A stretch of 64,000 bases of DNA from Sordaria brevicollis (Eukaryota; Ascomycota; Sordariomycetes; Sordariales; Sordariaceae). Below, one piece after another: positions 13,104 through 22,949 of this stretch. Below the pieces are notes generated by a model. That model ran no database searches. It was not told the origin of the DNA and saw only the letters and a list, made by a program, of their open reading frames with translations. The position numbers and the translations under genes are program-made. Within the stretch, counting starts at the first letter, position 1; each line of letters opens with the position of its first letter. The stretch spans positions 992,001 through 1,056,000 of the forward strand of contig JAUTDP010000007.1 in the NCBI GenBank assembly GCA_033439795.1, read 5' to 3'.

Positions 13104-13770
13104 AGAATAATTAAAATAATTTAGAGAATAATACTTTTACTAAATTTAATAATTATAATAAAGATAATATCGCCGTATTAATAAATAATCCGACGGATAT
13201 ATTCAATTTACTTTATATAGGGGTAACGGATAATATCGCTAAACTTTATTAAATTAACCGGATTAAATAAAAAACGGATAATAGTATAAATAAACCGACG
13301 TTGCAATTTTTAATATTCGTTTAAATTAATATATTTAATAATTATAATTATATATTATTAGGAAGTTCGGTTAGGGTATAATAAAATAGCGAATATAGTA
13401 ATAGATTCGAATTATTCGATAAAATATAAAATATTATTAGAGTAAAATTCAAATTATATTATAATTCCTATATAATTTAATAATATTTAAATGAAAATTA
13501 ATTAATATATAATATATAATCCTTAGAAGTACGTTTCGTTATCTATAAGAGTAATCCTTAAGTAATTACTAATTAAAAATTATAAAACGTATTAAAGAAA
13601 AAAAAAAAGGAAGAGAAAAATTGAAAGGAAAATGAAATACTTAACGCCGTTAGATTGTAAATATCTATTATTATTGTAAAGATATTTGAGAGTAAATATA
13701 AGATTATATTTAATTTAATTAAAAATTTATATAGGAATTTTGTCGCTTATAGCTAAATCGTACAAAATCG
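13104..13770. repeat. RIP-mutated DNA right of the chromovirus
   Basis: This AT-rich DNA has the same style as 1-4408 and is probably the other side of the interrupted older repeat. It returns abruptly to normal composition at about 13770. Reading through stops gives a Gln-rich protein-like run at about 13200-13400 that I do not recognise. Confidence 0.6.
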
Positions 13771-15020
13771 ATACAAACCTCCTTTCACTTCATTCGCGGA
13801 GACCCACCCAATTCCTAGGGTGGGGTAGAGTGTCGTTGTGGGGTGGTTTGTGCTCAGAGACTAATTTTAGGTAATTTTCCGTGCCACCTTTAGCCACCGC
13901 ACGGACAAAAAGTGACCTTTTGGAAATCCCTTCTACGAAACTCAGCGCCCCCAATACCCAGCTTTTTGCTCTATTCCGCTAAGTATCGGAATGAAATAAA
14001 TGGAAATAAAGGTTGGGAATTTAAATGGGAATTCTATCTTTTAAATTGAGTGTGGTAGGTTTAGGAATAGAAGTGTTGAAGGATATTGTTGTTGTGGCAC
14101 AGCAAATTGCCTAAAATGGACTTTGGAGTAGTCTCTCACAACAGGCGTTCATCTAAAAGTGTCAGCCCCCACTTTTGTTCCCCTCCGCATCCGCCCCGCT
14201 TTCGGCCGCCACAAGTGGCGCGTGGCTTGGAACCTGCGGGTCCAAAAATGGTGTGACATTTGATTGGTGGGGGGGTGTATGTCCCCATTTGGACCCGCAA
14301 AGTTCCAGCCGCAGCGCACGGAGGTTTGAGAGAATGAGACTACTTTGGAGGGCGTTGCGCGGACCTGGATACCGCCCTCCGCCCGCAGGCTGCTCCCGTT
14401 TACAACCCAGATCCACCATCTGCCTGCCGCAAAATATCAAACGCTTATCAGATGCCGGCCAGTCCAATTTGTTCAGAATCGGTACGTAGGTACCTCTAGC
14501 GGCGCGTCTCTGGAACCTGGAACCTTTCTTGACGTACAAGCGTCCCTACTGCACGTCAAGCGCGCCCCTAGTTCCCGGTCCCGCGTAGCAGCAGGCCACG
14601 GCAGCGCAGTACTACCCAGCAGCACTTTCAGGAATTCGCAGCTTCCTGTCCGTCTTGCCAATTACGCAGTGGTAGACGCGCCGCGACGGGAATCTGAACT
14701 TCCACGAATTCAGTTCGTCCACCGTTGCTTATCACCAAGTCCACCGCCACCAAGAGTCCCCGACTCTCGTGTAAGACGACCAATTCATCATTTTCATCAC
14801 CATCAATTCCCCCGAATTAGCGACAACTCTTCCGGTTCCAGTTCTGTCACTGGCAGTACTCTAGCTGGCCTCGATATCGATCCAATTCCCGGCGAGGTCG
14901 TCAACTTCTTGACTTGGTCCTCGAGACCACGCCTCTTCTTCACCTCTCTTCTTCTCCACCACGAACCCAAAGGACTTACCGCACCTACCCATTAACGCAT
15001 ATCCGAGACCCATCGTCACG
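13771..15020. other. Intergenic and upstream region of the DDT/PHD gene
   Basis: This is normal-composition DNA. It contains an imperfect inverted repeat (14236-14298) and a C-rich 5' leader before the ATG at 15021. The overlapping frames at 14162-14995 on both strands have no family features and look like chance frames in GC-rich leader DNA. Confidence 0.6.
14236..14298. repeat. Inverted repeat with 41-bp loop
   Basis: gcgggtccaaa at 14236-14246 is the reverse complement of tttggacccgc at 14288-14298. The similarity extends outward imperfectly (tggaac blocks on both sides). Confidence 0.7.
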
Positions 15021-17644
15021 ATGCCGACATCGCGCAAGCGGGCCCTCCCAGAGGCCGACACTGGCAACAATGCGCAACCTCCCAAAGAGCCCTCCGTCCT
15101 CCATCGCATAAGGAACATGTGGCAATTTGCCAACCTCTTCCAGTTTATCCTATTGTTCGGCAAGGCGCTCAAACTGGACGACAGTCTTGATATCGAGGTA
15201 CGTCGGGAGATCAAGACGCCAACCTAGTGCTCCCACATTGACGAATCCATTGCGCTAGGACCTCGAGGCCGAATGTCTCAAGCCAGGTTCAATGGTCCTC
15301 CAGAACATTGGCCTTGGTATTCTCAAGTTCCTCTCGTCCCATCGAGGCCTTACGTACGTCGACTTGGTCCCCACGCCCCGACTCCTGTCCCGCCTCATCT
15401 GCTTACAGACACTAGCCACGACGTTTTCGAAGAGTACACCCGAAGACAATTTCTTGCCAAAGCTCCCGAGAAGAATCCCTTCGGAACCGAGGATCTACCT
15501 ACCAAGTTTTCCGACTTTGACGTCTTTACAAAAGTATGGCAGCGTATAACTACAGCTCGTGCCATAACATGAGCCACCCTTTGGCTAACGCTAGGTTCTT
15601 GCTAGATTCGTGTACTCCAGCAGATGAGCCAGCTTGTCATGTGCACCCCCGAGCGCCTCCGCGAGAGAACAGAAGAGCAGAAAGATATGGACCAGACGAA
15701 CTGGGTGTGTAGTACCTAGTACCTTTACAGATCGGATGGGCGTGCTGGTGCTAACAAGATGTATAGCGAATTGAACCTTATGGATGGGACAGCCAGGATC
15801 GCACGTACTTCGTATTAGACGACAACCGCATTTATCGGTTGACCGAGGGCCCGGCCTCTGCTCCCAAACCCAAAAAGAACACCAAGAAGACCAAGGCCGC
15901 CTCTCGAAGCAGCAAGAGACGTCGCGTCTCGGCAGCGGTCAGTGAAGATGGCGATGCTGGCGACGAGGACTCGGTGACTGGGCAATCAGACGAGCCTGAA
16001 GATGACGGTCTTGGCGGGATGAAGTGGGAATGCCTTGCCGTCTCCCTCGACGAGGTTCGGCAGTTCCTAGCCACCATCCAAAAATCAAAGGATCCGAACG
16101 AAAAGATTTTGCGCGAACAAATTCAAGACCATCTGGTCCCCATTCTCGAAAAACAAGAGGAATCCAAAAAGCGCAAACAGCTGCAGCGAGAGAAGGAGCT
16201 TCAGGCACTGGAGAAGATGGCGCACGCAAAACGATCGAGCCGTATTGCCGGCAGGCTAGAGCAACAGAAGGCGGAAGAGCAGGCTCGGGAAGAGGAGCGT
16301 AAGCGGCGAGAAGAGGAGGCTGCCAGGCGGAAAGAAGAGCAACGGCAAGCCAAGATGGAGAGGGAGAGGGAGCGTCGACTTGTGTCAAGAGAGCAACGAC
16401 TCAAGGAGCGCGAGATGCGCCGTCTTCAAGCTGAGGAGGAGCTGGCGCAGTTGTCGGAGGACAGCAAATCTGTCGGCTCAGGACCCGGTCGCATGTCGGA
16501 GCGGCACCGACAGGCAGCTATCGAGAAAAATAGGAAGGCTCTGCAGGAGCTGCAAGACGAAGAGGATGACTGGATATTCGACTGCATCTGCGGCGTCTAT
16601 GGGCAGGTCGACGACGGGACTCACAGCGTTGCATGCGAGAGGTGCAATGTCTGGCAGCACAGCAAGTGTCTCGGTATCGCCGAAAAGGACGCCGATCAAG
16701 ACGATTTCCATTTCATATGCAGCTCCTGCCGCCGGAGTGAGGCAGAGAAGGCCCAGCAACCCCGGGTCATCAAGCTGAAGGTTAACCGCCATGCTTCATC
16801 GTCCCCTCCTCCTCAGCAGGAGACTAATGACGACATCTCCGAGCCTCAACCTGGCCGGTCACAGCTCGTTGTCGAACTCGAGGCTCGGGCGACACCTGGG
16901 TCGTCTACCGATCGTACCAGTGAGGAGAACCCGCGTTCTGGATCTCAAGATGTCCCATCGGAGGAACAACAAGAGGCGGGGACCGAACCAACCACACTTC
17001 CCGGTGAGAAGGAGGGTACGGCAAGGCCGGTCACAGCGGTGGGGTCTTCTGGAAACTCTCCAGGGCGACGGGAGATGAACCCATTTTCATCGCCGCATCC
17101 CCATCTGTCCCCTCCCAATCAGTCACCTGGCAAGTCGAGAGCATATGACAGCATATTTGACCATTCTGCCCCCTCTCCTGCCGTTGGTCGCGAAAAGTCG
17201 GCGCACCTCAGAGAGGAAGGCTCGTTGCCGGTGTTGCCGCCCCCTGCCGGAAACGGTCGTTGGGCCTCGCCATCAAAGCAATCGCAACGCCCATCATCGC
17301 CTCTGGGAACAAAGAGCTCTCCTGCCGCGGGCGCCAGAATAGTGAGCACCCCATTGCCACAGCTGACCCCTGTGCAATCCGATCCCCACGCCCGGAATGG
17401 AGTCATCGACCGGTCGTCACCTTTACCGCCTTCTCGTGGAGGGCTCTCGCCAACCAAGCATTCGCCGCCTGTACCGCCGCGCCATCAGGTGAACGGCTCT
17501 GCCGGTACTGGTGCTTCTCCATCGGCCACTCCAGTCTTCCCCCCTTCGGCAGCCCTTGCCCCTTCCCCTCAACAGCAAAACTTGGCACCACCGGTGAAGC
17601 CGGCGAAGCCTGTTGAGGCAGCGAAAGCGCAGTCCCAGACATAG
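15021..17644 (+). CDS. DDT-domain and PHD-finger chromatin protein (RSF1/CECR2-like)
   Basis: The predicted 788-residue protein is encoded by five exons: 15021-15197, 15259-15353, 15416-15533, 15606-15704 and 15767-17644. Phases agree across all four introns. Residues about 33-105 form a DDT domain that binds ISWI-type remodellers. Residues about 164-185 (E-P-x-G-x-D...Y-x-L-x-D-x-R-I-Y-R) resemble the WHIM/WAC motif. A charged Arg/Glu coiled coil (about 285-400) precedes a PHD finger at about 431-487 with C-x-C, C-x-x-C, H-x-x-C and C-x-x-C ligands. The tail (500-788) is Pro/Ser-rich and disordered. It probably acts in the nucleus as a histone-reading subunit of a remodelling complex. Domain calls are firm, while the exact orthologue is not. 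Confidence 0.88.
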
Positions 17645-18925
17645 ATGGTACCGTTGTGTTAGTCATATGCATTGCCAACTTGATCGAGGTTGGATGGCTC
17701 GCGTTGCGGCCACTGATTCAAGGGGAAATGGGCAAAGAAGAAGAATCAGATGAACAGAGGCTAGTGGCAGGTTTGCACTGCCATTTGTGCCAAATCAGGG
17801 AAACTCATGAGATAGGTAGTGGTGCTTCGACATTCGGCTATTGTTTCCCTTCGGAGGGAGGCCCGAGAACCGATCAAAGAAGTGGTCGAGGGGTCAGCGA
17901 AGCCTCCGGCAGACCAAGAACCCGCGGTGGCCTTTCGGTCCCCTGGGTCGGGACCGACAAAACTCAATCTTGTTTGACAGGAATTGTCTAGGGTCGCCAT
18001 CGAGGGATTGGCCCGTCAGGATCAAACTTTGTCGCATGGTATATGCGTTCTTGTATCTACACAGGCAGGGATTTTTCTGTAATTCACAGGTCAGCAGCAT
18101 TAGTGTAGATGGATAGATTCAAAATGAAATGGATGTCATGAGAAGCAAGTGATGACACTCGCTCTTTGGAATTGCCAAGATACCTGTCATGTTGGGTCCC
18201 AGATACCGGAATTACCGGCAAGTGGAACGTAATCAGCACGAATGGTCTTGGTGAGCCAGTGAGGTCGTTATAAGACCGCGTAGTGAAACTCAGCTGTACT
18301 GTCGTCGAGAGAATGATGATGAGAAGTGACAGGTTGTCGTCCCCATAGCCGACAGCTCGCAGGAACAACTGACTTGGGCTTGTGGTGTGGGTGTGAAATC
18401 AGGGGTCCTAGCCGGGCCAGGATGATGAGATCTTCCAAGGTATTTGTTTTGTCGATATTTCTCAACCCTTCACGATATCGCTGCCGTCCCCAGCCAGCAC
18501 CACTCAACACAGCATGTATGTAGCTGAGAGGTATGTGATGGACACTTGCCGTAATGCTTATCGTCCGACTTAACCATGCCGTCTATTAGTTTCAAACTTG
18601 TGTTCCTTTTGTTGAATATCTTAAGGCCGTTACCCCTTCCCTTTCTTTCTGGAATGGATATAGGGCTTGACACAAGGGATCGCCCTTGAAATCCCACGTG
18701 CTTACATGCTACCAGCTTCATTGAACTTTGCGGAAGCCGAGCATCTTGTTAAAGATGGAAAAGAAGATGTTCACCTTACCCTATTCACATGTGCTTATGC
18801 CATTGGTCAGCTGCCCCAAATACCACACCCCTTTTTTTATATAGTTTTCATTCAAAACAGAGATCCATGAGTCCCTTTGATCTGTCGCGTGCTTTCCTTC
18901 CGCGTTTCCAATCTTCATGTAGGTT
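17645..18925. other. Intergenic region between the DDT/PHD gene and the Harbinger element
   Basis: This is normal-composition DNA with only short scattered frames and no recognisable protein. It probably includes the 3' UTR of the DDT/PHD gene. Confidence 0.6.
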
Positions 18926-18928
18926 TCA

Positions 18929-18975
18929 GGGCCCGTTCGGTAGCGGACTGCTTGCTCCAGCAGTATGGACTTCTG
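18929..18975 (+). repeat. Left terminal inverted repeat of the Harbinger element
   Basis: This matches the reverse complement of 22404-22449 and 22462-22507 with a few mismatches. Composition is normal, with no sign of RIP. Confidence 0.9.
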
Positions 18976-19599
18976 CCCGGTTTTTCCCTGCCAAGACGAA
19001 TTTCCGAATTCGCTAAACTGGTTTTAATAGCAATTGTATAGAGAAAATGATTAAATAGTTCGGACTGTTCGAAATCGACTCCGCTTTTTTATACCTTGCC
19101 AAAATAATTTAAAATTGGGCTACAATTTTCTATATTGAGTATAGCGTCGTAAGATTTTGCCGTTTTTTTGGTATTGAATTGCCATTAACCGTACTATTGA
19201 AATCCGGGTAATATAGCCTATTGTGAATAATTTTATTAGTATTTCGTATATAATAATTTTACGCTTACCGACGATATATTTAAATAACGACGGTATTATA
19301 TATCTCTATTATTATAACCGCGTTATTTTCATATATACTACCTATATAGTAATCCGTATTATACTCTAGAGTAAAAAAAATCGAAATATTATATACCCGG
19401 GTAATCTTACCGCAGTTCGAAAGATTATAAATAACTTTTATTATAGATTAGTAACGTAATTTAAAGATTATTTTAGGATAGACCGACTTACCTTTAATGC
19501 CCTCGTAATTTAATTAAAAGAATATATTAGTTTGAAGTTAATTCGCTATTAAATATTAGAGTAAAAATTTATAATTATTCTTTAAATATTCGGTACGGC

Positions 19600-20290
19600 C
19601 TAATTTTAAAAAAAAACGTCGTATAAATTTAATATTAATTTAAATTCGGTTAATACTATTATATAAAATATATTAAATTGGTTATATATTTTGTATAAAG
19701 TTATTATCCGCTTTCTAAAAGATAATTATTTGAATATTAAAATCGAATTGGACCTTCGGTTTAATACCTTTAACGGTTATATCGGTACTATCGATAGGAT
19801 ATACGTAGCCGCTTATATAAAAAAATCCTAATAATAACGGTAATATAATAGGAATAGTAACATTATATAAAACGTCTTTATAGTAATAAAATTCGATTAT
19901 TTATTCTTATATATATTAGCGGGGGTAGAGGGATTGATTAACGACGTTGTATTATATTCGTAAGCGTTTAATAAGTTATTTCGGGTATTAAAGAACCGTT
20001 ATTACGTTATTAATACGGGGTTTAATATTCGGAAGGGAATTATAATACCTTTTATTAATATTAAATACTATTTAGAGGATTGGAGAAATGAAGGGAGGAA
20101 ACCGAAGAATGCGAAAGAATTATATAATTTACGCTACGTTCGTATTTATATTATTATTGAGTATACTTTTAATATTATAAAGAAAGTATAGAAGATCGTA
20201 TATATTATATTATTTAAATATAATATTAACCAATAAATTAAAATTATTTATATAATAACCGTATTATATAATTTCGTAATATTTTAGCGA
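19600..20290 (+). pseudogene. Harbinger DDE_Tnp_4-type transposase, RIP-broken
   Basis: One frame read through stops shows the family blocks in order. I-G-T-I-D-x-x-x-V-A has the first catalytic Asp at 19793-19795. A-G-V-E-G-x-x-x-D has the second Asp at 19943-19945. A block where the third Asp of the usual D-A/T-G-Y/F motif is now Asn (aat, 20012-20014) follows. Next come P-F...Y-Y-L-E-D-W and N-A-K-E-L-Y-N-L-R, and then the catalytic Glu at 20159-20161. The Asp-to-Asn change is a G-to-A transition as RIP produces. The reaction would be cut-and-paste transposition. Confidence 0.85.
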
Positions 20291-20749
20291 CCAAGGATAG
20301 AGTTAATAGAGAAATAAAAGAGGGTGATAGAGGAAGGGAGATAGCGAATAAAAAGGGTTTTAAGGGGGAAAACGAATTATTAAATCCGCCAATTTATTAC
20401 GGTCGCTATTTGGAATTAATATTAAAGATTATTATAGAGAAGGAGGGAAAGGAGGGAGATAGGTTTAAATACCGAATTTAAATCTAAATTTAAGTAAAAA
20501 AATCGAATAGAATAAAGTATATAAATAAAAATTAGAATTATTAAAAAAAATCGAATATATATAAAAAATATAGAATTATTAAATAATTCGAGTATTTACT
20601 TAAAATCTAAAAAAAAATATTAAATAATAACTAATATATATATAAAAAATCAAAATTATTAAATAATTTGAATATTTAGTAAAAAAATATAAATTTAATA
20701 AATAAATTATTTTTTTTATTCTATTTTATTTATTTATTTATATATAACT

Positions 20750-21800
20750 ACTTTATTTTCCTATTATAGCCGTTATATTTAATTACGCTTATTGGGTTTT
20801 CCTCTAAATAATTTAATACCTTTATTATCTCTTACGTAATTATTTTACTAATAAACCTCTTTTAGATATCTTCGACTACTTTCTATAGCGCGTTAACTCC
20901 TAGGAGCTCTAATACCGCTAATAACAACGCCGCCGTTACTATTAATTAATTTAATATATCCCTATTATTACGGGTAGCCTTCTTTTGCGGGGTTCTTTTA
21001 TTTTTAATTAAAACGGGCTCTTTAATAGGGATAGGAATACGGTCCGGGTTAATTTTACGAACGAATTTTTATATAAGAGTTTCGCGAATCTTCTTCTTAG
21101 GAGTAAATTTATTTTATTTTCCATTATTATTATTATCGTTACCCTTATTACTCTTATTATTAAAATCTTTTTCTTTATCGGAATTATTATTATCCGAATT
21201 ATTATTAATATCCTCCTCCCCGGTAGTATTTTCTTTATTTCGGTCCTTTTCCCCGCTTTTATTCCCTATTTCGCAAATATAATAATTAGCGGGGTATTCT
21301 TTTACGAAAATATCCTTATAAACCTCCCAGTCGCTTAACGGGGTAGTACGAAATTAATAATAATTTTTGCGCTCGGTATTATAACGAGTAAAAAATTTAT
21401 CCTAAATTTCTTCGGAAGTAATTAAAATATTGGTCGCCTAATCGTATTTTATACTAAACGTTATTATTAATTTCTTTTAAATAATATAACAATTACGTTT
21501 AGTATCCTATTTCGATTTAATCGCGTTAACGGTCTATAGGTAACGCGGTTATTTCTCCTTCGCCCTCTCAAATATATACTCTTAAACTTTATTATATTTT
21601 TTTACTTTACCGGATTTGAAATATCCCTTTCTCTTATATTTACCGAATTATTCTATTATTTAATCGGTTATTTTACAATTATAAATAATACATTTAAATG
21701 GGGTAGAAGAAGTATTAATCGACCGCGATTAAATAGCCCGTTTACGCTTAATCCCTATAGTATTTTAAGTAGCTTATTGCGATTAAAATTAGGATTAGGT
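20750..21800 (-). pseudogene. Myb/SANT-like DNA-binding protein of the Harbinger element, RIP-broken
   Basis: On the minus strand a single frame shows a Myb/SANT-like helical domain (about 21350-21560, T-V-N-A-I-K-S-K, then a W-to-stop and D-T). Next come T-P-L-S-D-W-E-V-Y-K (about 21310-21350) and an Asp/Asn/Lys-rich linker (about 21110-21230). Harbinger elements generally carry such a second protein, which brings the transposase to the nucleus and to the ends. Stops at former Trp and Gln codons show it is dead. Confidence 0.72.
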
Positions 21801-22391
21801 CTAAATTTAATTTTAAATATACTACGGTTAACTCTATTAGGTATATTCCAATTGATTATTCTATTGGGTATATTCTAATTAATTATTCAATTGCTAAATA
21901 TATTCTAGTTAATTATTCTATTGGGTATATTCTAACTAACTATTTAATTATTGGGTATACTTTAGTTAATTAGTTTATTAGGTAGGAAGAGGGTTCGATT
22001 AAGTAGTTTAATTAGTTTGGTTTTAAATTTAAGTTTCGAGAGGTTAATTTTCGAAAAGTAGAATCTCGTTAATAATTATATCGTCGTTATCCGTAATAGA
22101 GGTATAGAAGTAATCGTCGATAGAGAGGTTCCGGTTACTAGCGTTAATTGAGGATAGGTTAATAAGCTCTTCGATTAGACCTTAGTCTCTATCATTATCT
22201 ATATTATTGGTTTTGGCGGGCAAAAACACTAGGAATATAATTACGATATCAAAAACTAAACTATTAACTTTATTATATATCTAAATCGAAGGCAGTGAGC
22301 CGGATTATATAAAACTATACCCAAAACGTTCAAATCTAGAAAGTGGACTTCGTATACACTATATCGATTAGTGGCCTCCACTCTAGGCGAC

Positions 22392-22507
22392 TAAGAATTC
22401 ACAGAAATCTATACTGCTGGGAGCAAGCAGTCCGCTACCGAACGGGCCCCAAGAATTCACAGAAGTCTATACTGCTGGGAGCAAGCAATCCGCTACCGAA
22501 CGGGCCC
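22392..22507. repeat. 58-bp tandem duplication of the right Harbinger end
   Basis: Unit 1 (22392-22449) and unit 2 (22450-22507) differ at only three positions. Each ends in ccgaacgggccc, so the right end carries two complete terminal repeats. Only the outer one matches the tca target duplication. Confidence 0.92.
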
Positions 22508-22711
22508 TCAAAGCCAAGTCTCTCGCTTCAAGTTTAGGCTTTTCGTAGTGGATGGACGTTCGTTCCAAACAGAAGCGAGCTAGAACCCGGTGCCTTAAAC
22601 ATAGGCAAGGGGGTGGGAAGGGAAAATGCTAGTGATGCAGCTACCCGACGCCATCTTTGGAGTTTATCGACATCCCTCCAGTGAAAGTGTCTACCAAATT
22701 TTCCTTTGCTT

Positions 22712-22716
22712 GCTTC
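22712..22716. repeat. Left target-site duplication (gcttc) of the Copia element
   Basis: It is identical to 28270-28274 directly after the right LTR. Confidence 0.87.
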
Positions 22717-22910
22717 TGTCAAATTGTATGGGGGAATTGATTGATTCTGTATATCTATATATAATTGTGGAGAATAGGATTCTGGAGTTCTGGTCGAGGG
22801 AGCTAGGGGTATCCCTTATTTACTAAAACCTTCTAGGTAGCTGGTAGTGCTAACCAGCTATATATTAGTCTATACTATTTTAGCCTAAAATATTACCCTA
22901 GAATCTAATA
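22717..22910 (-). repeat. Left LTR of the Copia element (its 3' LTR)
   Basis: The LTR is 194 bp. Its outer about 45 bp keep the unmutated form (tgtcaa...gattctg), and its inner part carries RIP-type transitions. Confidence 0.9.
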
Positions 22911-22949
22911 TACCCCCTTATTCGAAGACTATTTCGATTACCCTTTTAA

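Larger units (their letters stand above)
18929..22507. mobile_element. PIF/Harbinger DNA transposon, RIP-degraded
   Basis: The terminal inverted repeat starts GGGCCCGTTCGGTAGCGG at 18929 and ends with its complement at 22507, with good pairing over about 45 bp. Harbinger and Tourist ends in plants also begin GGG/GGC and contain GTTTGGT-like bases. The flanks share tca (18926-18928 and 22508-22510), a 3-bp duplication of the size this superfamily makes. Inside are remnants of the two genes typical of the family: a DDE transposase (+) and a Myb/SANT-like protein (-). The body is heavily RIP-mutated while the terminal about 100 bp on each side are not. Confidence 0.9.

Noticed and set aside
14162..14995. 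Overlapping frames of 104-216 codons on both strands
   Set aside because: They overlap each other in several frames, show no domain, and fall in the leader of the DDT/PHD gene.
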